Source: Cocos nucifera (lineage: Eukaryota > Streptophyta > Magnoliopsida > Arecales > Arecaceae). From it: a stretch of 64,000 nucleotides of DNA. The stretch is taken from the NCBI GenBank assembly GCA_006176705.1, contig QRFJ01005775.1:62001-126000 (forward strand), in the 5' to 3' direction. The notes beneath the pieces are model-generated. The model saw only the letters and a list, made by a program, of their open reading frames with translations. It ran no database searches and had not been told where the DNA came from. Below, piece after piece: positions 10,340 to 23,196 of the stretch. Positions within the stretch are counted from its first letter, which is position 1. Each line of letters opens with the position of its first letter. Both the position numbers and the translations under genes were made by a program.

Positions 10340-12732
10340 GAACTGGAGGCCTTCAATTTTATTTTGTGTAATTCTCTGTAATTGCATAATTTTGCACCAA
10401 AAATGAAGATATTAAAGTAAGAAAATTTTATTAAGATGTAATTACTGATAATATATTCATAGATTTTTTGAATTCCATGGTCGTGGCAATGCAGCTCCTT
10501 CGAGCTCCTTCAAATAATATATTCTAGATCGGATGATTTTCATAACCTCATAAGGGCCTTCTTAGTTTGGAACGAGCTTTTCTTGATTTTGGGGTTGTGA
10601 GATATCCACTTATCGAAGTACCAGGTGTCCTACTTTGAATGTCTTATTTCTAACTCTTAAATTGTAGTAGTGAGCTACCCTTTACTTGTAAGCCATCATT
10701 CGGATCTGAGCCTTCTCTCACATTTCTTCTAGCAAATCAAGATTTGCTCTAAGGTCCTACGAGTTGCTTTGTTCATTAAAGATTTCAACCCACGCTAAAG
10801 GAAGCTGGAGTTTGACTGGAATAACTATCTCTATCCCGAAGGCTAATGCAAAGAGAGTTTCTCCAATAGGCAATCTTTGGATAGTTTGGTAAGCCCAAAG
10901 CACATGATAAAGTTCATCCATCCATGTGCCTTTTGCTCTCTCAAGTCTTGCCTTTATCCCTTGAAGTAAAGTTCTATTGGTTACTTCTAATTCACCATTC
11001 ACCTACGGATAAGCTATTGATATGAAGTGGTGAGATATGTTTAGATCTTTGCAAAACTCAACAAACTTTGCTCCTGCAAACTGACACCCATAATCAATGA
11101 TTAATGTCCGAGGTAGGCTAAACCTGCAAATAATTGACTTTTAGATGAAGTCCTGTACTTTAGCTTCAATGATTTTTGCTAGAGGTTCAGCCTCAACCCA
11201 CTTATTAAAATAATCTACTACCACTAAAAAAATTTTTTGTTGTCCAGATGCTATGAAAAAAGATCCAAGTATATCCATTTCCTACTATGTAATAGACATT
11301 GGATTATTTAAAGGTGTGAGCTATGAAACTGACTGTCTTTGAATATTTATATATTTTTTGCAACGATCGCATTTTCTCACATATTTTATGGCATTCTGGT
11401 GCATTGTTGGCCAATAATATCCCTACCAAAGTAGTTTATAAGATAAAGATTTGACCCCTAGATTATTTTCATATATCTCTTCATAGACTTTTCTTAGGAC
11501 ATAACCAGCTTTGAAAGGTCAAAGATATTTGAGGAGTGACAGGAAGTATGACCTCTTGTATAGCTTATCCTCATACAAGATATAGCAGGAGTTCTGATTT
11601 CTTAATTTTCAAGGTTCATTGAGATCTCTTGAAAGAACTCCATCCTTAAGATAAGAAATTAGGGGGTCGATCCAGCTGGGCTCATGGTCGATCTGCATTA
11701 CCGCTTGAAACTTTTCTGAACTTGGGTGCTGTAGAATTTTGAAGAGGACTTACTTTGGTAGTTCATTTGGGGCTAGGGTTGCCAACATTGAGAGAAGATT
11801 GGCTCTAGTATTCTTGGCCCTCAGGATCTGCTGGATATCGAAGCTATTAAAGGCTGAGATCAAGCTTCTTACCTTTTTCAAGTACTTCTTCATGCTTTCC
11901 TTCCGAGCTTTATAATTGCTACTGACTTATCCCACAACCAACTGAGAGTCGCTATAAACTTTTAGATGTTCTGCTTCTAGTTTTTTTGCTATTCTTAGTC
12001 CTACAATTAGGGCTTCATACTCTTCTCCATTGTTAATGGTGGAAAAGTCAAAGCATAATGCATACTCTACTACAACTTCTTTCAGATTGATGAGAATCAA
12101 GCCTGCACTTGCCTTAGAAGCATTAGATGAACCATCCACATATAATGCCCAAAAGTCTTTAGGCAGATCAGCCTTCTCTTTAAGGGAGCCTGGAATATTG
12201 ACTTCTTGATGATAAGGTTTGGCTGCATCTAGGATGGTGCATTCTACCATGAAGTCAGCCAATATTTGAGTTTTAATTGATGGCCAAGGTTGAAAATTGA
12301 TATCAAACTTGGTTAGCTCAATTGCCCACTTTGCTATCCTTTCTGAGGTATCAGATCGATGCAAGACTGCCTTATTAGGTTAATCAGTGAGAAGAGTAAT
12401 TATATGCCCTTGAAAATAAGGTCGAAGCTTTCTGGCTGTAATCAACAAGGCATATGTCAGTTTTTCTAATTTGGTATATCTTGTTTCCACATCCCAAAGA
12501 ACTCGACTTATGTAATAGATTGGCTTCTAGATTTTAGCTTCTTCTCTGATCAGGATGGCTCCAATAGTTGCTGGTGATACTGCTGAGTACAAGAATAACC
12601 CTTCTCTCGGTTTAGGTTTGGCGAGTAATGGAGGTGAGCTAAGGTAGTTCTTTAATTCTTTGAAGGCTTGCTGATACTCGAAAGTCTAGTTGATGTTCTT
12701 GGGCTATTTTAGTACCTGGAAGGAGGGCATAT
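10340..12732 (-). pseudogene. G1 pol, 3' half: RNase H, second RNase H, integrase
   Basis: Read on the minus strand from 12732. The RNase H-like part after RT (12720-12380) has GLFLYSAVS, GAILIREE and YYISRVL-like segments. A second, archaeal-type RNase H open frame follows (12364-11927) with YVDGSSN, NNGEEYEALI and VYSDSQLV. The integrase spans about 11400-10500: a zinc-binding CQKC part, core residues near GPF/VVVDYFNKWVEAEPL, and NGELEVTNRTLLQGIK with WMDELYHVLWAYQT (11002-10757). The C-terminal tail ends near 10440 in an EG-Y-V-LPRPWN-like segment. Several TAG/TAA stops interrupt it. The upstream half of the same gene lies at 18278-20141, across the Tork-like copia. Two RNase H modules in one pol are typical of the Tat lineage. 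Confidence 0.8.
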
Positions 12733-13324
12733 TGTGAGCTCAGAAGTGGCACTCCCAAGTCTTGAAAACATGAGGAGATAGGTCATGGAAAGATGGGAGC
12801 GAGTCAAAAGAGAAATCAGCACTCCAAGCAAAGTTCAAAAACTAGGCTAGGTCACCCTGAGACTGAGTTGGCTAAGTTGAAAATTGGTTGGCTCAATCCA
12901 GGACTGGGTTGGCTAGGTCTCAGAGGAAAATCCATACATAAAGCAGTATTTTTGGGACTGCAAGCATGGTATACAACTGGGTTGGCTCAGTCTGGGACTG
13001 AGCCAACTCAGTCGTAGGTTAGTTGACTCAGTTTTCATGGGTTATTATTTTATGTACATGGATTATTTGGGTTTGGAGAATTTTTTTATGAGCTTAGGAT
13101 TGATCCTTTATAAAGTATATATAATGGAAATAGGTCAAGATTGTAGAGGTTGAGATATACTTAATAAAAATTCTTTTTCTTCAAAAATCTCTTCTTCTCT
13201 TTTTCTCTATTCCTTGAATTATTTGATCGTGCTTTCGTAGTAATCTCTGAGAGGTTCTTCCTTGTTGCTTGGCTGATCACCAGTAGCCATGCCGATCCGC
13301 ATAGGAAGAGCACATTTTCCAACT
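12733..13324 (+). repeat. 5' LTR of Tork-like copia
   Basis: Starts TGTGAGCTCAGAAGTGGC and ends ...TTTTCCAACT (the expected final A is T), 592 bp. It carries several GGTTGGCTCA / GAGCCAACTC words at 20-22-nt spacing (12860-13040), a TATA-like segment near 13107-13124 and a long pyrimidine-rich stretch just before its end. Its partner at 17663-18277 is 615 bp. Confidence 0.9.
13107..13124 (+). promoter_or_regulatory. TATA-like element of Tork LTR
   Basis: TTTATAAAGTATATATAA lies about 200 bp before the LTR end, where a copia U3 promoter is expected. The second LTR has a matching but altered version near 18060 (TGTAAATTATATACAC). Confidence 0.45.
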
Positions 13325-13326
13325 AT

Positions 13327-13338
13327 TGGTATCAGAGC
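13327..13338 (+). promoter_or_regulatory. Primer binding site, initiator Met-tRNA
   Basis: TGGTATCAGAGC lies two bases after the 5' LTR. It is complementary to the 3' end of plant initiator Met-tRNA, the usual copia primer. Confidence 0.9.
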
Positions 13339-13594
13339 GATGTTGCATGGAAGGAAGGAAGACACCTAGAATTTACTACATCCAGGATCTGCTACATCAG
13401 GTTTTATCCTAAAACTTCTAGTTTGCTTCATGGTTGTCTCTAAATTGAGGTGGAGATTGTTTACATGGAGGAACGATGATACGAAAGTTTGGAAAGAGGA
13501 TCTAGGGCTAGTTAGATCTTCTTTGAAGGGTAGTTTTGCTAGTGTATATGATCGTGAAGGGTGTTAGGGATTTATTCTTGATTTATTTAAAGTC

Positions 13595-16500
13595 ATGGGA
13601 TCAAGTGGATTCAAGATGAATTTGAAAAAGTTCGATGGTAAGGAGAACTTTATCCTATGGCAGCAAAGAGTAAAGGACTTGTTGGTTCAGCAGAAGATTT
13701 ACAAGATCTTGACAGAAAAAAGGCTGAAAAAGATCAATGCTGAGGATTGGAAAGAGTTGGAGGAAATTACTTTTAGCACAATTCGGATGTGCTTGACCGA
13801 TCAGATTTTGCCTGAGGTTTGCATAGAGACTATGGCAAAGGGGCTATGGAGAGACTGAAAAACACATACATGGAAAAGAATATGACCAATAAGTTATGGT
13901 TGAAGAAATAACTATATAGTCTGAGGATGTCTGAAGGAAGAGATCTTATTGCACATATCCAAAGGTTCAGTCATATGTGTTCTAAAGTGATGAGTTTGGA
14001 TGTGAAGATCGATGAGGAGGATCGGGCGTTGCTGCTATTATATTCTCTCCTAGGTTCGTATGGTGGTCTCATAATAATTTTAGTTTATAGAAAGAAGATC
14101 CTAAACTATGAAGAGGTTGTTGGTGTGCTTAGATCAAATGAGCAAAGAAAAAAGATCTACAAGAAAGATCCTAAGTCTGAGATCATGGCTGTGAATGAAA
14201 GATGGGAAAGATCAAAAAAGAAGATAAGAGAAAAATCCAAGGGTAGGTCAAAGTCTCGAGGTCAGAGGAAGATGACTTTGAAATGTTATAAATGTCATCA
14301 ACTAGGACATCTGAGGAGAGATTGTCCCTTTTTGAGATCAAAAAAGGAGAAGGCCAACATGGAAGATGATACAGCTTTTTTGAGCAATGGAGAAGATCTG
14401 CTAGTTGTATCAGATGGATCCATAGAGTGCAACACTATGTGGATATTGGATTCAGCATGCTTGCACCATGATACTTCTCATCGAAAGTGGTTTGCTACCT
14501 ACCAGAAGGTTGATAATGAAAGTATCAGCCTTGGAGATGACCACCCATGCAAAGTAGCTGGAGTTGGCTCTATTAGGGTGAGGATGTACGATCGGATCAT
14601 TCGTACATTATCAAATGTCAGGCATGTATCGGAGTTGAAAAAGAATTTGATCTCTTTGGGCTACTTGGAGGAGTAGGGTTATGCTTTTAGTAGCCAGGCT
14701 GGGAATGGATATCTGAAAATTTCCAAGAAAGCTTTGGTGGTGATGAGAGATAGAAGACTGAGAAATAATCATTATAGAATGGAAGGCTCAGTGGTGAATG
14801 ATAGTGCAGAGGTGCTAGCAGCGACACAGGAGGAGCAGATTTTATATCAACTATAATACTATCAAATGAGTCGTATGAGTGACCATGGGCTCATAGAACT
14901 AAGCAAAAGAGGTATGATCCCAATCCTGAAGAAGGAGGGCACAGATCTTTATGAGCCGTGCATCTTTGGCAAACAGCATAGGATGAAGTTTGCCAAAAAT
15001 ACCAAGCGCAGCGAGGGCATGCTAGATTTAGTGCACTTGGATGTGTAGGGACCAGCTCCTGTATCAGCTAGAGATGGGGCAAAATCTTTATCACTTTTAT
15101 TGATGATTTCTCAAGAAAGGTGTGGGTTTATCTAATCAAAAAAAAATCAGTGGTGTTTGCTCAGTTCAGAGCTTGGAGAGTTGAGGTAGAGGAGTCAGAA
15201 AGATAAGTGAAGTGTCTGAGGTCGGATACTAGAGGAAAGTATACAAGCCTGGAGTTCAGGAAGTACTGTGCGGAAAATGGCATCAAATACCATTACACGG
15301 TGAAGATGACTTTCTAGTAGAATGGTGTCATGAAAAGGATGAATTAGACGCTGACCGAGAAGGCATGGAGTTTGAGGCTATAGTCATCACTCTGAAAGTG
15401 CTTTTGGGGTGATGATTTAATTTTTTCTTATTTTCTTGTGAATAGGTCCCCTCATCGTAAGCTGAATGGAGGCATTCCAGAGAAGATCTAGAGTGGAAAG
15501 AAGGTGGAGCTTGGCCACCTAAAAGTCTTCGGTTGCACAACCTATGCACATGTGGAGGCAACCGAGAGGAGCAAATTAGATCTAAAATCTCAAAAGATAA
15601 TATTCATAGGATATCCACAAGGAGTCAAGGAGTACCTACTATAGGACTCTCAGACATAGAAGTCAGTAATCAGTAGGAATATTATCTTTGATGAGAAGAG
15701 CATCTTAAAAAGGTCTGGGATAGATGGAATTGGGAAAACAAAGGTGAACAGCGGTAGCCAGTTAGAGAATGATATCATGTAGGCTACATCCACTTACAAG
15801 AGTGTTCCTATTCAGGTAGAGCTGGGCAGAAAAGTATTATCTCAGATTGAAAATCAGTATGGAGGGCTGGCGGTTCAAACATATGTGTAGGAGCAGCCAC
15901 AGACATTAGGCAGAGATATGCCAGTGGGAGTGGCTTTGCATAAGCCCCAGCGTACTATTAGGAGGTCGATAAGATATGGCACTGATGAGGTTATCTCTTA
16001 TGCACTCATCATTGCTAATGGAGATCCAGAGAACTATGCAGAGGCCATGGAGAGTGAGGATCATGATTCATGGATGAAGGCCATGATGGAGGAGATAGAA
16101 TCACTTGAGAAAAATCAGACATGACAGCTGGTGGATCTTCCAAAGGGTGCTAGACCTATTGGCTCAAAGTGGGTATTCACAAAGAAAGAGGCACCTTTAG
16201 AACAAGATGGAGTTAGATTCAAAGCAAGGTTGGTAGCAAAGGGATACTCATAAAAGGAAGGAATTGACTACATAAAATTTTTCTCTCCTATGGTGTGTCA
16301 TACATCTATTTGAGTTTTGCTATTATTAGTGGCACAGCATAACATGGAATTAGAACAGATGGACACGAAGACGGCCTTCCTTCATGAGACTTTAAAGGAA
16401 AGAATCTACATGAAGTAGCCAAATGGTTTCACAGAGATGGGATAGGAAGAAAAGGTGTGTTTACTCAAGAAGTTTTTGTATGGCTTGAAACAATCCCCTC

Positions 16501-17662
16501 ATCAGTGGTATCGAATGTTTGATAGCTTTATGTTAAGCCTGGGTTTTAGTAGATATGAACATGATTGCTATGTCTACGTCAAGAATGTAGATGAAGAGGA
16601 TACTTTATACCTATTATTATATGTAGATGATATGCTCATAGCTAGTAGAAACATGGATGCTGTGAAAAGATTGAAAAGGACATTATCATCTAAGTTTGAG
16701 ATGACGAATTTGGGTCTAACTGAGAATGTCCTTAGAATGGAGATTTGTAGAGATAGGTGCAAAGGAGTGCTCCATTTGTCATAAGAAAAATATGTCTAGA
16801 AAGTTCTGGAGATGTTTGGAATGGATAAGGCTAAACCTATAGAGATGCCATTACCGAGACATATATCTTTCTCCAAGTTACAAAGCCCCCAGTCAGAAGA
16901 AGAGAGAGAGTACATGAAATGAGTTTCTTATGTAAATATTATAGGCAGTGTGATGTATACTATGGTATGCTATAGACCAGATATAGCACATGCATTGAGC
17001 ATGGTTAGTAGATACATGGCTAACCCAAGGAAGGAACACTAGAAAGCATTGAAATGGATATTGAGATATCTACATGGAATAAAAGATTATGGTTTGGTGT
17101 TTGGTGGGCAGCCAGGAGGATTTGGAGAATAATTTGTGAAGATGTGTGAAGATTCAGGTCCTCTGAAAGGATTTGTTGATGCAAATTATGCTGGTGATCT
17201 TGATACAAAGAGGTTTACTACTGGATACCTCTTCTACGTATATGGTGGACCAGTTTCTTGGAGATCAATCTTTCAACCAATCATGGCCTTGTCTACCATA
17301 GAGGCTGAGTACATTGGGATAATGGAGACTGCAAAAAAAGCACTTTGGCTTAGGAGGCTGATTGACGAGTTGGGGGTGGAGCAAAGCAAGGTTACACTGT
17401 TCAGTGATAGTCAGAGTACTTTATAGTTGTAATAGATCTAGTCTATCATGCACGCATAAAGCATATAGACATGAGGTACTACAGGATCAGAGAGCTGGTG
17501 GAGGAAGGTAAAGTGGAACAAATAAAGGTCCATACCAAGGAGAATCAGTCTGATGCACTCACAAAGGTACTCCCTAGAGACAGCTTTCGAAGATGTGTGG
17601 CACGGATGGGTCTCTTGAAAGGAGATGAGTTCACAAGGACTTGTAAGCACCAAGATGGAGAA
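13595..17662 (+). pseudogene. Tork-like copia gag-pol polyprotein, broken
   Basis: Gag starts at ATG 13595 (MGSSGFKMNLKKFDG) and breaks by a frameshift near 13850. The next frame (13927-14676) carries the rest of gag with a CYKCHQLGHLRRDC zinc knuckle and the protease, whose active site reads LDSA where LDSG is usual. GAG-pre-integrase follows at 14866-15048 (ELSKRGM, CIFGKQHR), then integrase in pieces to about 15640. RT spans 15918-16790 with GSKWVF, QMDVKTAFL-like and YVDDMLIA motifs, and RNase H 17136-17426 (GFVDANYAGD, STIEAEYI). A C-terminal tail (17471-17695) runs into the 3' LTR. Stops and frameshifts between these blocks rule out a functional protein. Confidence 0.85.
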
Positions 17663-18277
17663 TGTGAGCTCAGAAGTGGTACTCCCAAGTCTTAAAAACA
17701 TGAGGAGATGGGTCATGGGAAGATGGAAGTGAGCTGGAAGAGAAATCAGCTCTCCTAGCAAAGTTCAAAAATTAGGTCGGCTCACGCTGAGATTGAGCCG
17801 GCTAAGTTGGAAACTAGGTCGGCTCAGTCGAGGATTAGGTCAGCTAGGTCTCAGAGAAAAATCAAGATAGAGAGTAGTATTTTCGGGACCATAGGCATGG
17901 TACACATCTGGGTTGGCTCAGTCTACGACTAAGCCAACCCAGTTGTAGGTTAGACAGCTCAGTTTGAAACTAGGCTAGCTCAGTTTTTGCGGGTTATTAT
18001 TTTGTGTATGTGCATTGTTTAAATTTGAAGAGTTTTTCTATGAGCTTGGGCTTGACACTTTGTAAATTATATACACTAGAAATAGGTCATGGTTGTAGAG
18101 GCTGAGATATACTTAATGAAAGCTCTTTTCTCCTAAAAATTTCTTCTTCTCTTCTTCTCTATTCCTTGAATTGTTTGATCGTACTGCTGTAGTAATCTCT
18201 GAGAGATTCTTCGTTGTTACTTGGCTGATAACCAGCGGCCATGCCGATCCATGTGGGAAGAGTGCGTATTCCTAACA
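17663..18277 (+). repeat. 3' LTR of Tork-like copia
   Basis: TGTGAGCTCAGAAGTGGT...CCTAACA, preceded by the purine-rich CAAGATGGAGAA (17651-17662), which is the polypurine tract. It is 23 bp longer than the 5' LTR, largely from an extra GGCTCAGTTT-type word near 17970. Confidence 0.9.
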
Positions 18278-20141
18278 CATGCAATGTTCCACCGACCTTG
18301 AGATGAAACGATTCAAGGCTGCCACCTTACTTGTAAGGCACTAAATTTTTTTATTATTTTTGGGATAGTCATCTCCTAGATAGCTTTGATCTTATGTGGA
18401 TTTGCTTCAATGCCATACTTTGAAACCATAAATCCTAGGAACTTTCCTGAGGTCATTCTGAAAGTGCATTTTATAAGGTTCAGCTTCATTTTGTACCTCT
18501 AAAGGATGTTGAAGGTCTCTTTAAGATTGGCAATGTGATTTGATGAAGATCGACTTTTAGCCAGCATATCATCTACATTGACCTCTATGTTGTGGCTGAT
18601 ATGCTCCTTGAAAATCTTGTTGACTAGGTGCTGATAAGTTGCACTTGCATTCTTAAGCCCAAAGGGCATGACCCTGTAATAATAAAGACTATGGTCAGTA
18701 ATAAAAGCGGTCTTCTCTTCATCCTCTGGCACCATCCAAATTTGATTATAACCGAAAAAGGCATCCATGAAGGTGAGGAGCTCATGGCCTGATCTTGCAT
18801 CCACCAATTGGTCAATCCTGAATAAAGGATAGCTATCTTTCAGGCAAGCTTTGTTTGAATCTATGAAGTCTATGCACATCCTCCACTTGCCATTAGCTTT
18901 CTTGACAAGAATGATATTTGCAATCCAATTCAGATAAGACACATCCTAAATAAACTGTCTTAAGCAGTTTATCAACCTCGTCCATGATGGCCTTTTGTCT
19001 CTCTGGTGCAAAATTATGCTTCTTTTACTTTACTGGCCAACATTTGAGATCTACATCCAAATGATATTTCATCACTTCTGCATCGATTATTGGCATGTCT
19101 ACAAGTACCCAGGCAAAAATGTTAGCATTCCTTTGCAAGAAAGAGATGAATTGCTTCCTGACTTTGTCTTTTAAGTTTGAGCCAATCTGGATAGTATGAT
19201 CCTCATTTTCATCATTCAATGGAACTGCTACAAGATCATCAATGGGCTCCCCCCACACATCAGTCAAATTATCATGGGCATCAAGTCCATCCTCCGGATA
19301 GGGACCTCCTTGCTTCCCTCCTTGCAAGATGATGGTGTAGTAATGCCTAGCCAGAGCTTGGTCTCCCCGAACCCTTTCTACTCCAGATCCTGTTGAGAAC
19401 TTCATTTTTAGATAATAAGTGAGACAACTATCCAAAGTGCATTCAAACCAAGTTGGCCAAAGATTGCATTATAGGTAGAAGTAGCCTTGACCACCAAAAA
19501 ATTATCTTGAGCTCCAGATTGCTTTAGGTACCAACCCGCCATAACTTATAGAGTTATTATCCCTTCAACTAACATTGTGTCGTCAGTGAACCCAACTAAC
19601 AGGAAATTCATTGGACCTATCCTACTATCAGATATGGACATTTTAGAGAAAACATCATAAAACAAGATATCAATAGAGCTTCTATTGTCAATTAAAATAT
19701 GGCGTACATCATAGTTTGCAATATTTAAAGTTACTGCAACCGTGTCATTATGCAAAAACTATACTTCTTGAGCATCTTTCTTAATGAAAGTGATAGGTTC
19801 TTCAGTTTGCTGCTTCTTTGTTGGTTCCACAGATCCACTGACTTTTTTCTGTCGATGTCCCCCAGCAATAGTATTGATGATGTCAAGTGGGGGCCGATCT
19901 CCTTGCTGCTCATCCCTCTGAGGTGGTTCAGGTTGTGGTGGGGCTCTCGATCGATCTTCCCTTCTTTTTGTTTGATGCCTGAATCGATCCAGTCATCCTC
20001 TTCTAATCAGTGCTTCAATCTCATCTTAAAGCTAGATACATTCTTCAATATCATGATCATGGTCATGATGGTAGAGGCAGTACTTATTGGGGTTACATCT
20101 AGCTGGGTGACTCTGCAACCTCTCCGACCTTTAGTTGCTCC
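18278..20141 (-). pseudogene. G1 pol, 5' half: gag end, protease, RT
   Basis: On the minus strand from 20141. The end of gag has a YHHDHDHDIEEC-type histidine-rich motif near 20080. A linker follows, then a retropepsin-like part (19755-19546) with HILIDNRSSIDILF, matching the gypsy DxGSS active site with Gly to Arg. The protease-RT spacer is 19435-19025. RT occupies 18942-18499 with IILVKKANGKWRMCIDF, DAFFGYNQI and VMPFGLKNA. The catalytic YVDD box reads NVDD (18568-18579). Stops separate the blocks. The break at 20141 is the family A copia insertion, and the break at 18278 is the Tork-like copia. Confidence 0.8.
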
Positions 20142-21408
20142 TATAGAAAAGCATGTAGGGTTACTAGCTCTACTTTCGAAATCTTTTTCCAAAAAATATA
20201 CGCAATGATAACTATTATTAATCAAATTAATAATAAGAGCTGTAGATCTAATCTAAAAATCTTGCATAAACTAGATCTAATGAATCATATATGCATGCAC
20301 ATCTGAAAATAAAAATAGCAACTACAATAAAAACTATTTTTACTACTCTATATGTTTAGAACACATTACCTTTTTGCAAGTTGATGGACTCTGCAATATG
20401 ATCTCCTCGATGTAGATCTAATCATCGCAATGCAGCCACACAAGCATCTAGCCTCCACGAGTAATCCACATGAGGCTCTGATCTTGATCAGTTCCTTCCG
20501 AGTGCTAAATCTATAGAAACCTTCAATGGCTGATTCCAGATCGAACTCCTTCGATCTTGCTTCATGAGCTCTTCGAATGCTTCAGATCATCGATTAATGT
20601 AGAAGATATGTAGTGGAGGCTTTCACCAAGATCTATGAACTCTTGACCCTCGTAACTCATAGATTTGATTCCCAAAACCCTAGGTATAGATCCTAGGGTA
20701 TGCACTCACCCAAATACCCTTTAAGCCTAGTTTTTTCTCATGCACGTAGAGAAGAGACTTTCTCCTCTGGTCGCTCTTTTTTTCATCATTCACACATCCC
20801 AAAAATTCCATGCATAAATAGATGCGCTAGCTCTAGAGAGGCATGGAGGGTTTTAGATAAGATGGTTGGTTTGTTCATTCAAACTCAAATTCTTTTGAAT
20901 TTGAAAAACAACTAGCCTATCTTATCTACATGAGGCATGAGAAAGGAGGGCGCATGCCCTCCCTTGCATGAAAAATATTCATGAGAAACCTCTTTCTTGT
21001 GGAGAAAGGATGGTGTAGATTTTGGTGATGTGGCATGGCACACGGGAAGACTGGTCAAACTAGTCTCATTGTTTGACATCTAATTGAACCAATCCAATCT
21101 AAATTGGTTAGGCCCAATTAGATCAAAATAAATCCAACTTATTTAGGCTTAATTAGGTTCAATTAAATCCTAATCAAATTAGGAATCATTCAAGCCAAAC
21201 CCCTGATCTAATCAGGGATTAAACATCCTTTACGATTAGATCATCTTATAATCTAATCGGATCAAATCCAAATGAATCCAATTCAATTAGTCTTGATCCA
21301 AAAATAATCACTCAATTAAATTGAGTTAATTAGTGATCAAATCACTAATTAAACTTCTTTTGATCAGCCATTAGATCGGATAGGAACATCTTTCTATGTG
21401 TGACCCCC
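20142..21408 (-). repeat. Family A 3' LTR, distal part
   Basis: Matches 36991-38245 of the 5' LTR, including the conserved hairpin at 21328-21350 (arms AATTAGTGAT / ATCACTAATT). The terminal dinucleotide is changed (TATAGAAAAG against TGTAAGAAAG). It stops at the CCCCC duplication of the Athila-like guest; the proximal part is at 28563-29462. Confidence 0.85.
21328..21350. repeat. Conserved hairpin, subfamily with GTGAT arms
   Basis: Perfect arms AATTAGTGAT / ATCACTAATT around loop CAA, extendable by two T-A pairs. Compared with 3228-3250 two arm pairs are exchanged (C-G to T-A and A-T to G-C) with pairing kept. A second small inverted repeat (CTCAATT-A-AATTGAG) lies just before it at 21311-21325. 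Confidence 0.7.
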
Positions 21409-23196
21409 TGATGCGTGCTAATTTATAGCTATGACAAGTGCACCAGTCGATCAAGTAATAAAGTGAATGAGTAGAGTATCGTCCCTAGAGGATTGGAAAA
21501 TAAGTATTGAAAAGCTCTTTCCTATGCTTTATTTAGAAGATCGATTTATGAGAATAAGAAATTAAAGAAAATAAAGAAAATAAAAAAATAATTAAAAGAT
21601 TTAATTAAATAGAGAGAGTGTAAATTATTAGGATTTTAAACTCAAGAACAATGGATTACTAAGGCAATCGGTTCACCAACTCAGTCAATACAATATTCAG
21701 ATTTTTAGATTAATTTTATTTCATGTGATGGTAGAGTCTCCTAATTTATTCACTACCCTTTGGTCCAGGCATAGCAAAACTATTAATATTTATTAATTAC
21801 CCTTTGGTCCAGGTGTAATTTAAATAAATATTAATGCATTAGGTTTTATGAAACTCTCTAATTAAAATACGCTGCGTCCAAAGCGCACTAAAATTCCCGC
21901 ATACATATGAATTCTAATTTGATTCATAATACAAGGTATATAATCAAGAAGCATTAACATAGATGTACTTGATCCGTAACATCTATGTTCATTAGATCAA
22001 TTAGAAGATGGCCAGTAATCTAAAAGCATTAAGATCAGATTTATATACTCCTCATGAATAAAATTTAAAAATAAGTCATACTGAATATTGCATCAAAAGA
22101 GTGGCTACACCTTAGCCTTAGTGAAAGAAAATTTAGTTCATAATAACAAGTTCAAAAACAGCAAATAAAATAAAAAGCATAGAGAAATTAGACTGTTTGA
22201 TTGCTGAAATTGATTGTCTGCTGCTCTTGATGTGGAGAACTTGGCGAAGAAGAAGAGGTTCCTTGATCGATGTCTTGATCGTCGAAGAAAAACAAAAACT
22301 CTTTTTGATTTTCTCACAAATCACTTTTTTTTTCTACCTCTCTCCTCTTTCTTTCTCTCTCTCTCTTTTTCTCCCTCTCTCTTTCTCCCCATCTCTCTCT
22401 TTGTCTCTCTCTTATTTTTTCTCCAATTTTTTTTTCTCACGACAACAGTAGGTCTTTTATATTTCCCCCAAAATCCATCAAAAATTAGGTTTTAGACTCC
22501 CAAAATAACTCAAATTAGGATCTGGGTAATTCTGCCCGTTAGATCTTGATCAAACGGTCCAAAAATCACTCAAAAACCCTTTAAAATAACCCAAATGAAG
22601 TCGAATTTAATATCAGCCATTGGATCAACCGTTGGATCAAATCTGGGCCATCCGATCGCATTGAAAGAAGCCTTCTGATCTATAGTTTAACGTCGGGATG
22701 AATCTCAACCATTGGATCTCGATCGGGAGTTGCGGATGCCGTCCATCAGTGCCTTCGTTCCGACCGTCTGAACAAGCTTCAATGAAAACCGCCCATTGGA
22801 TCAGCCAGAATTCCCAAATTGCCCTTCGTGGACCATGCGCGAGCCCAGTGTTGCGTAGACCGCCGCATTCTTCAACCAATTAGAGTGTGCCTCTTGCTGT
22901 GAAATTCCTAAAATACCCTTCGGTTGGTCCACCATGCGCCGCAAAAAATGTTGACGTCATCTTGACGTCAGCGTTGCGTCGGTGGTTTTTTTTTTTTTTT
23001 TTTTTGAAATTCAATTTTGGGCTCGTCTGAAGTCCGTTTTGCCTGAAATTTTTTCCATCAGAACCAGAAAAATAAGATCTTCATATTGGTAGCATTTTTT
23101 CCTATATAAGATTAATAAAAGTATCAATTTCTAATAAAATAGATTAATTTATTTTATAATTTAATACTTTTATTAGTATATTTTTACCACTTATCA
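21409..23196 (-). repeat. 3' LTR of Athila-like element
   Basis: On the plus strand it reads TGATGCGTGCTAATTTATAG...ACTTATCA, 1788 bp. It contains a CT-rich microsatellite (22335-22412), a GC-richer part with repeated CCATTGGATC-type words (22540-22830) and a T run (22987-23006). The purine-rich GTTGGAGGGTG on the minus strand at 23197-23207 next to it is the polypurine tract. Confidence 0.9.
22335..22412 (+). repeat. CT-rich microsatellite in LTR
   Basis: Imperfect (CT)n / (CTTT)n run. The same tract occurs in the partner LTR at 27699-27778 with a different length. Confidence 0.9.

Larger units (their letters stand above)
12733..18277 (+). mobile_element. Tork-like Ty1/copia inserted in G1 pol
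   Basis: A complete but dead element of 5545 bp with LTRs, primer site, gag-pol remnants and polypurine tract in order. The flanks are CATAT (12728-12732) and CATGC (18278-18282). They fit a 5-bp target duplication with two transitions, and removing the element joins G1 pol. The two LTRs differ at roughly 10-15 percent of positions in the first 165 bases compared by eye, so the insertion is old. The gag opening, the LILWQQ-like core and the TNT1-like pol suggest the Tork lineage. Confidence 0.85.

Noticed and set aside
12793..13017. Repetitive 74-codon open frame
   Set aside because: Produced by the GGTTGGCTC array of the Tork-like LTR; not kept in the second LTR.
19750..20208. 152-codon plus-strand open frame
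   Set aside because: Antisense to the G1 gag-protease region and crosses the family A copia insertion point at 20141/20142, so it cannot be an old gene.
22197..22495. Overlapping open frames rich in Leu, Ser and Phe
   Set aside because: They arise from the CT-rich microsatellite of the Athila-like LTR and recur in the partner LTR with altered frames.
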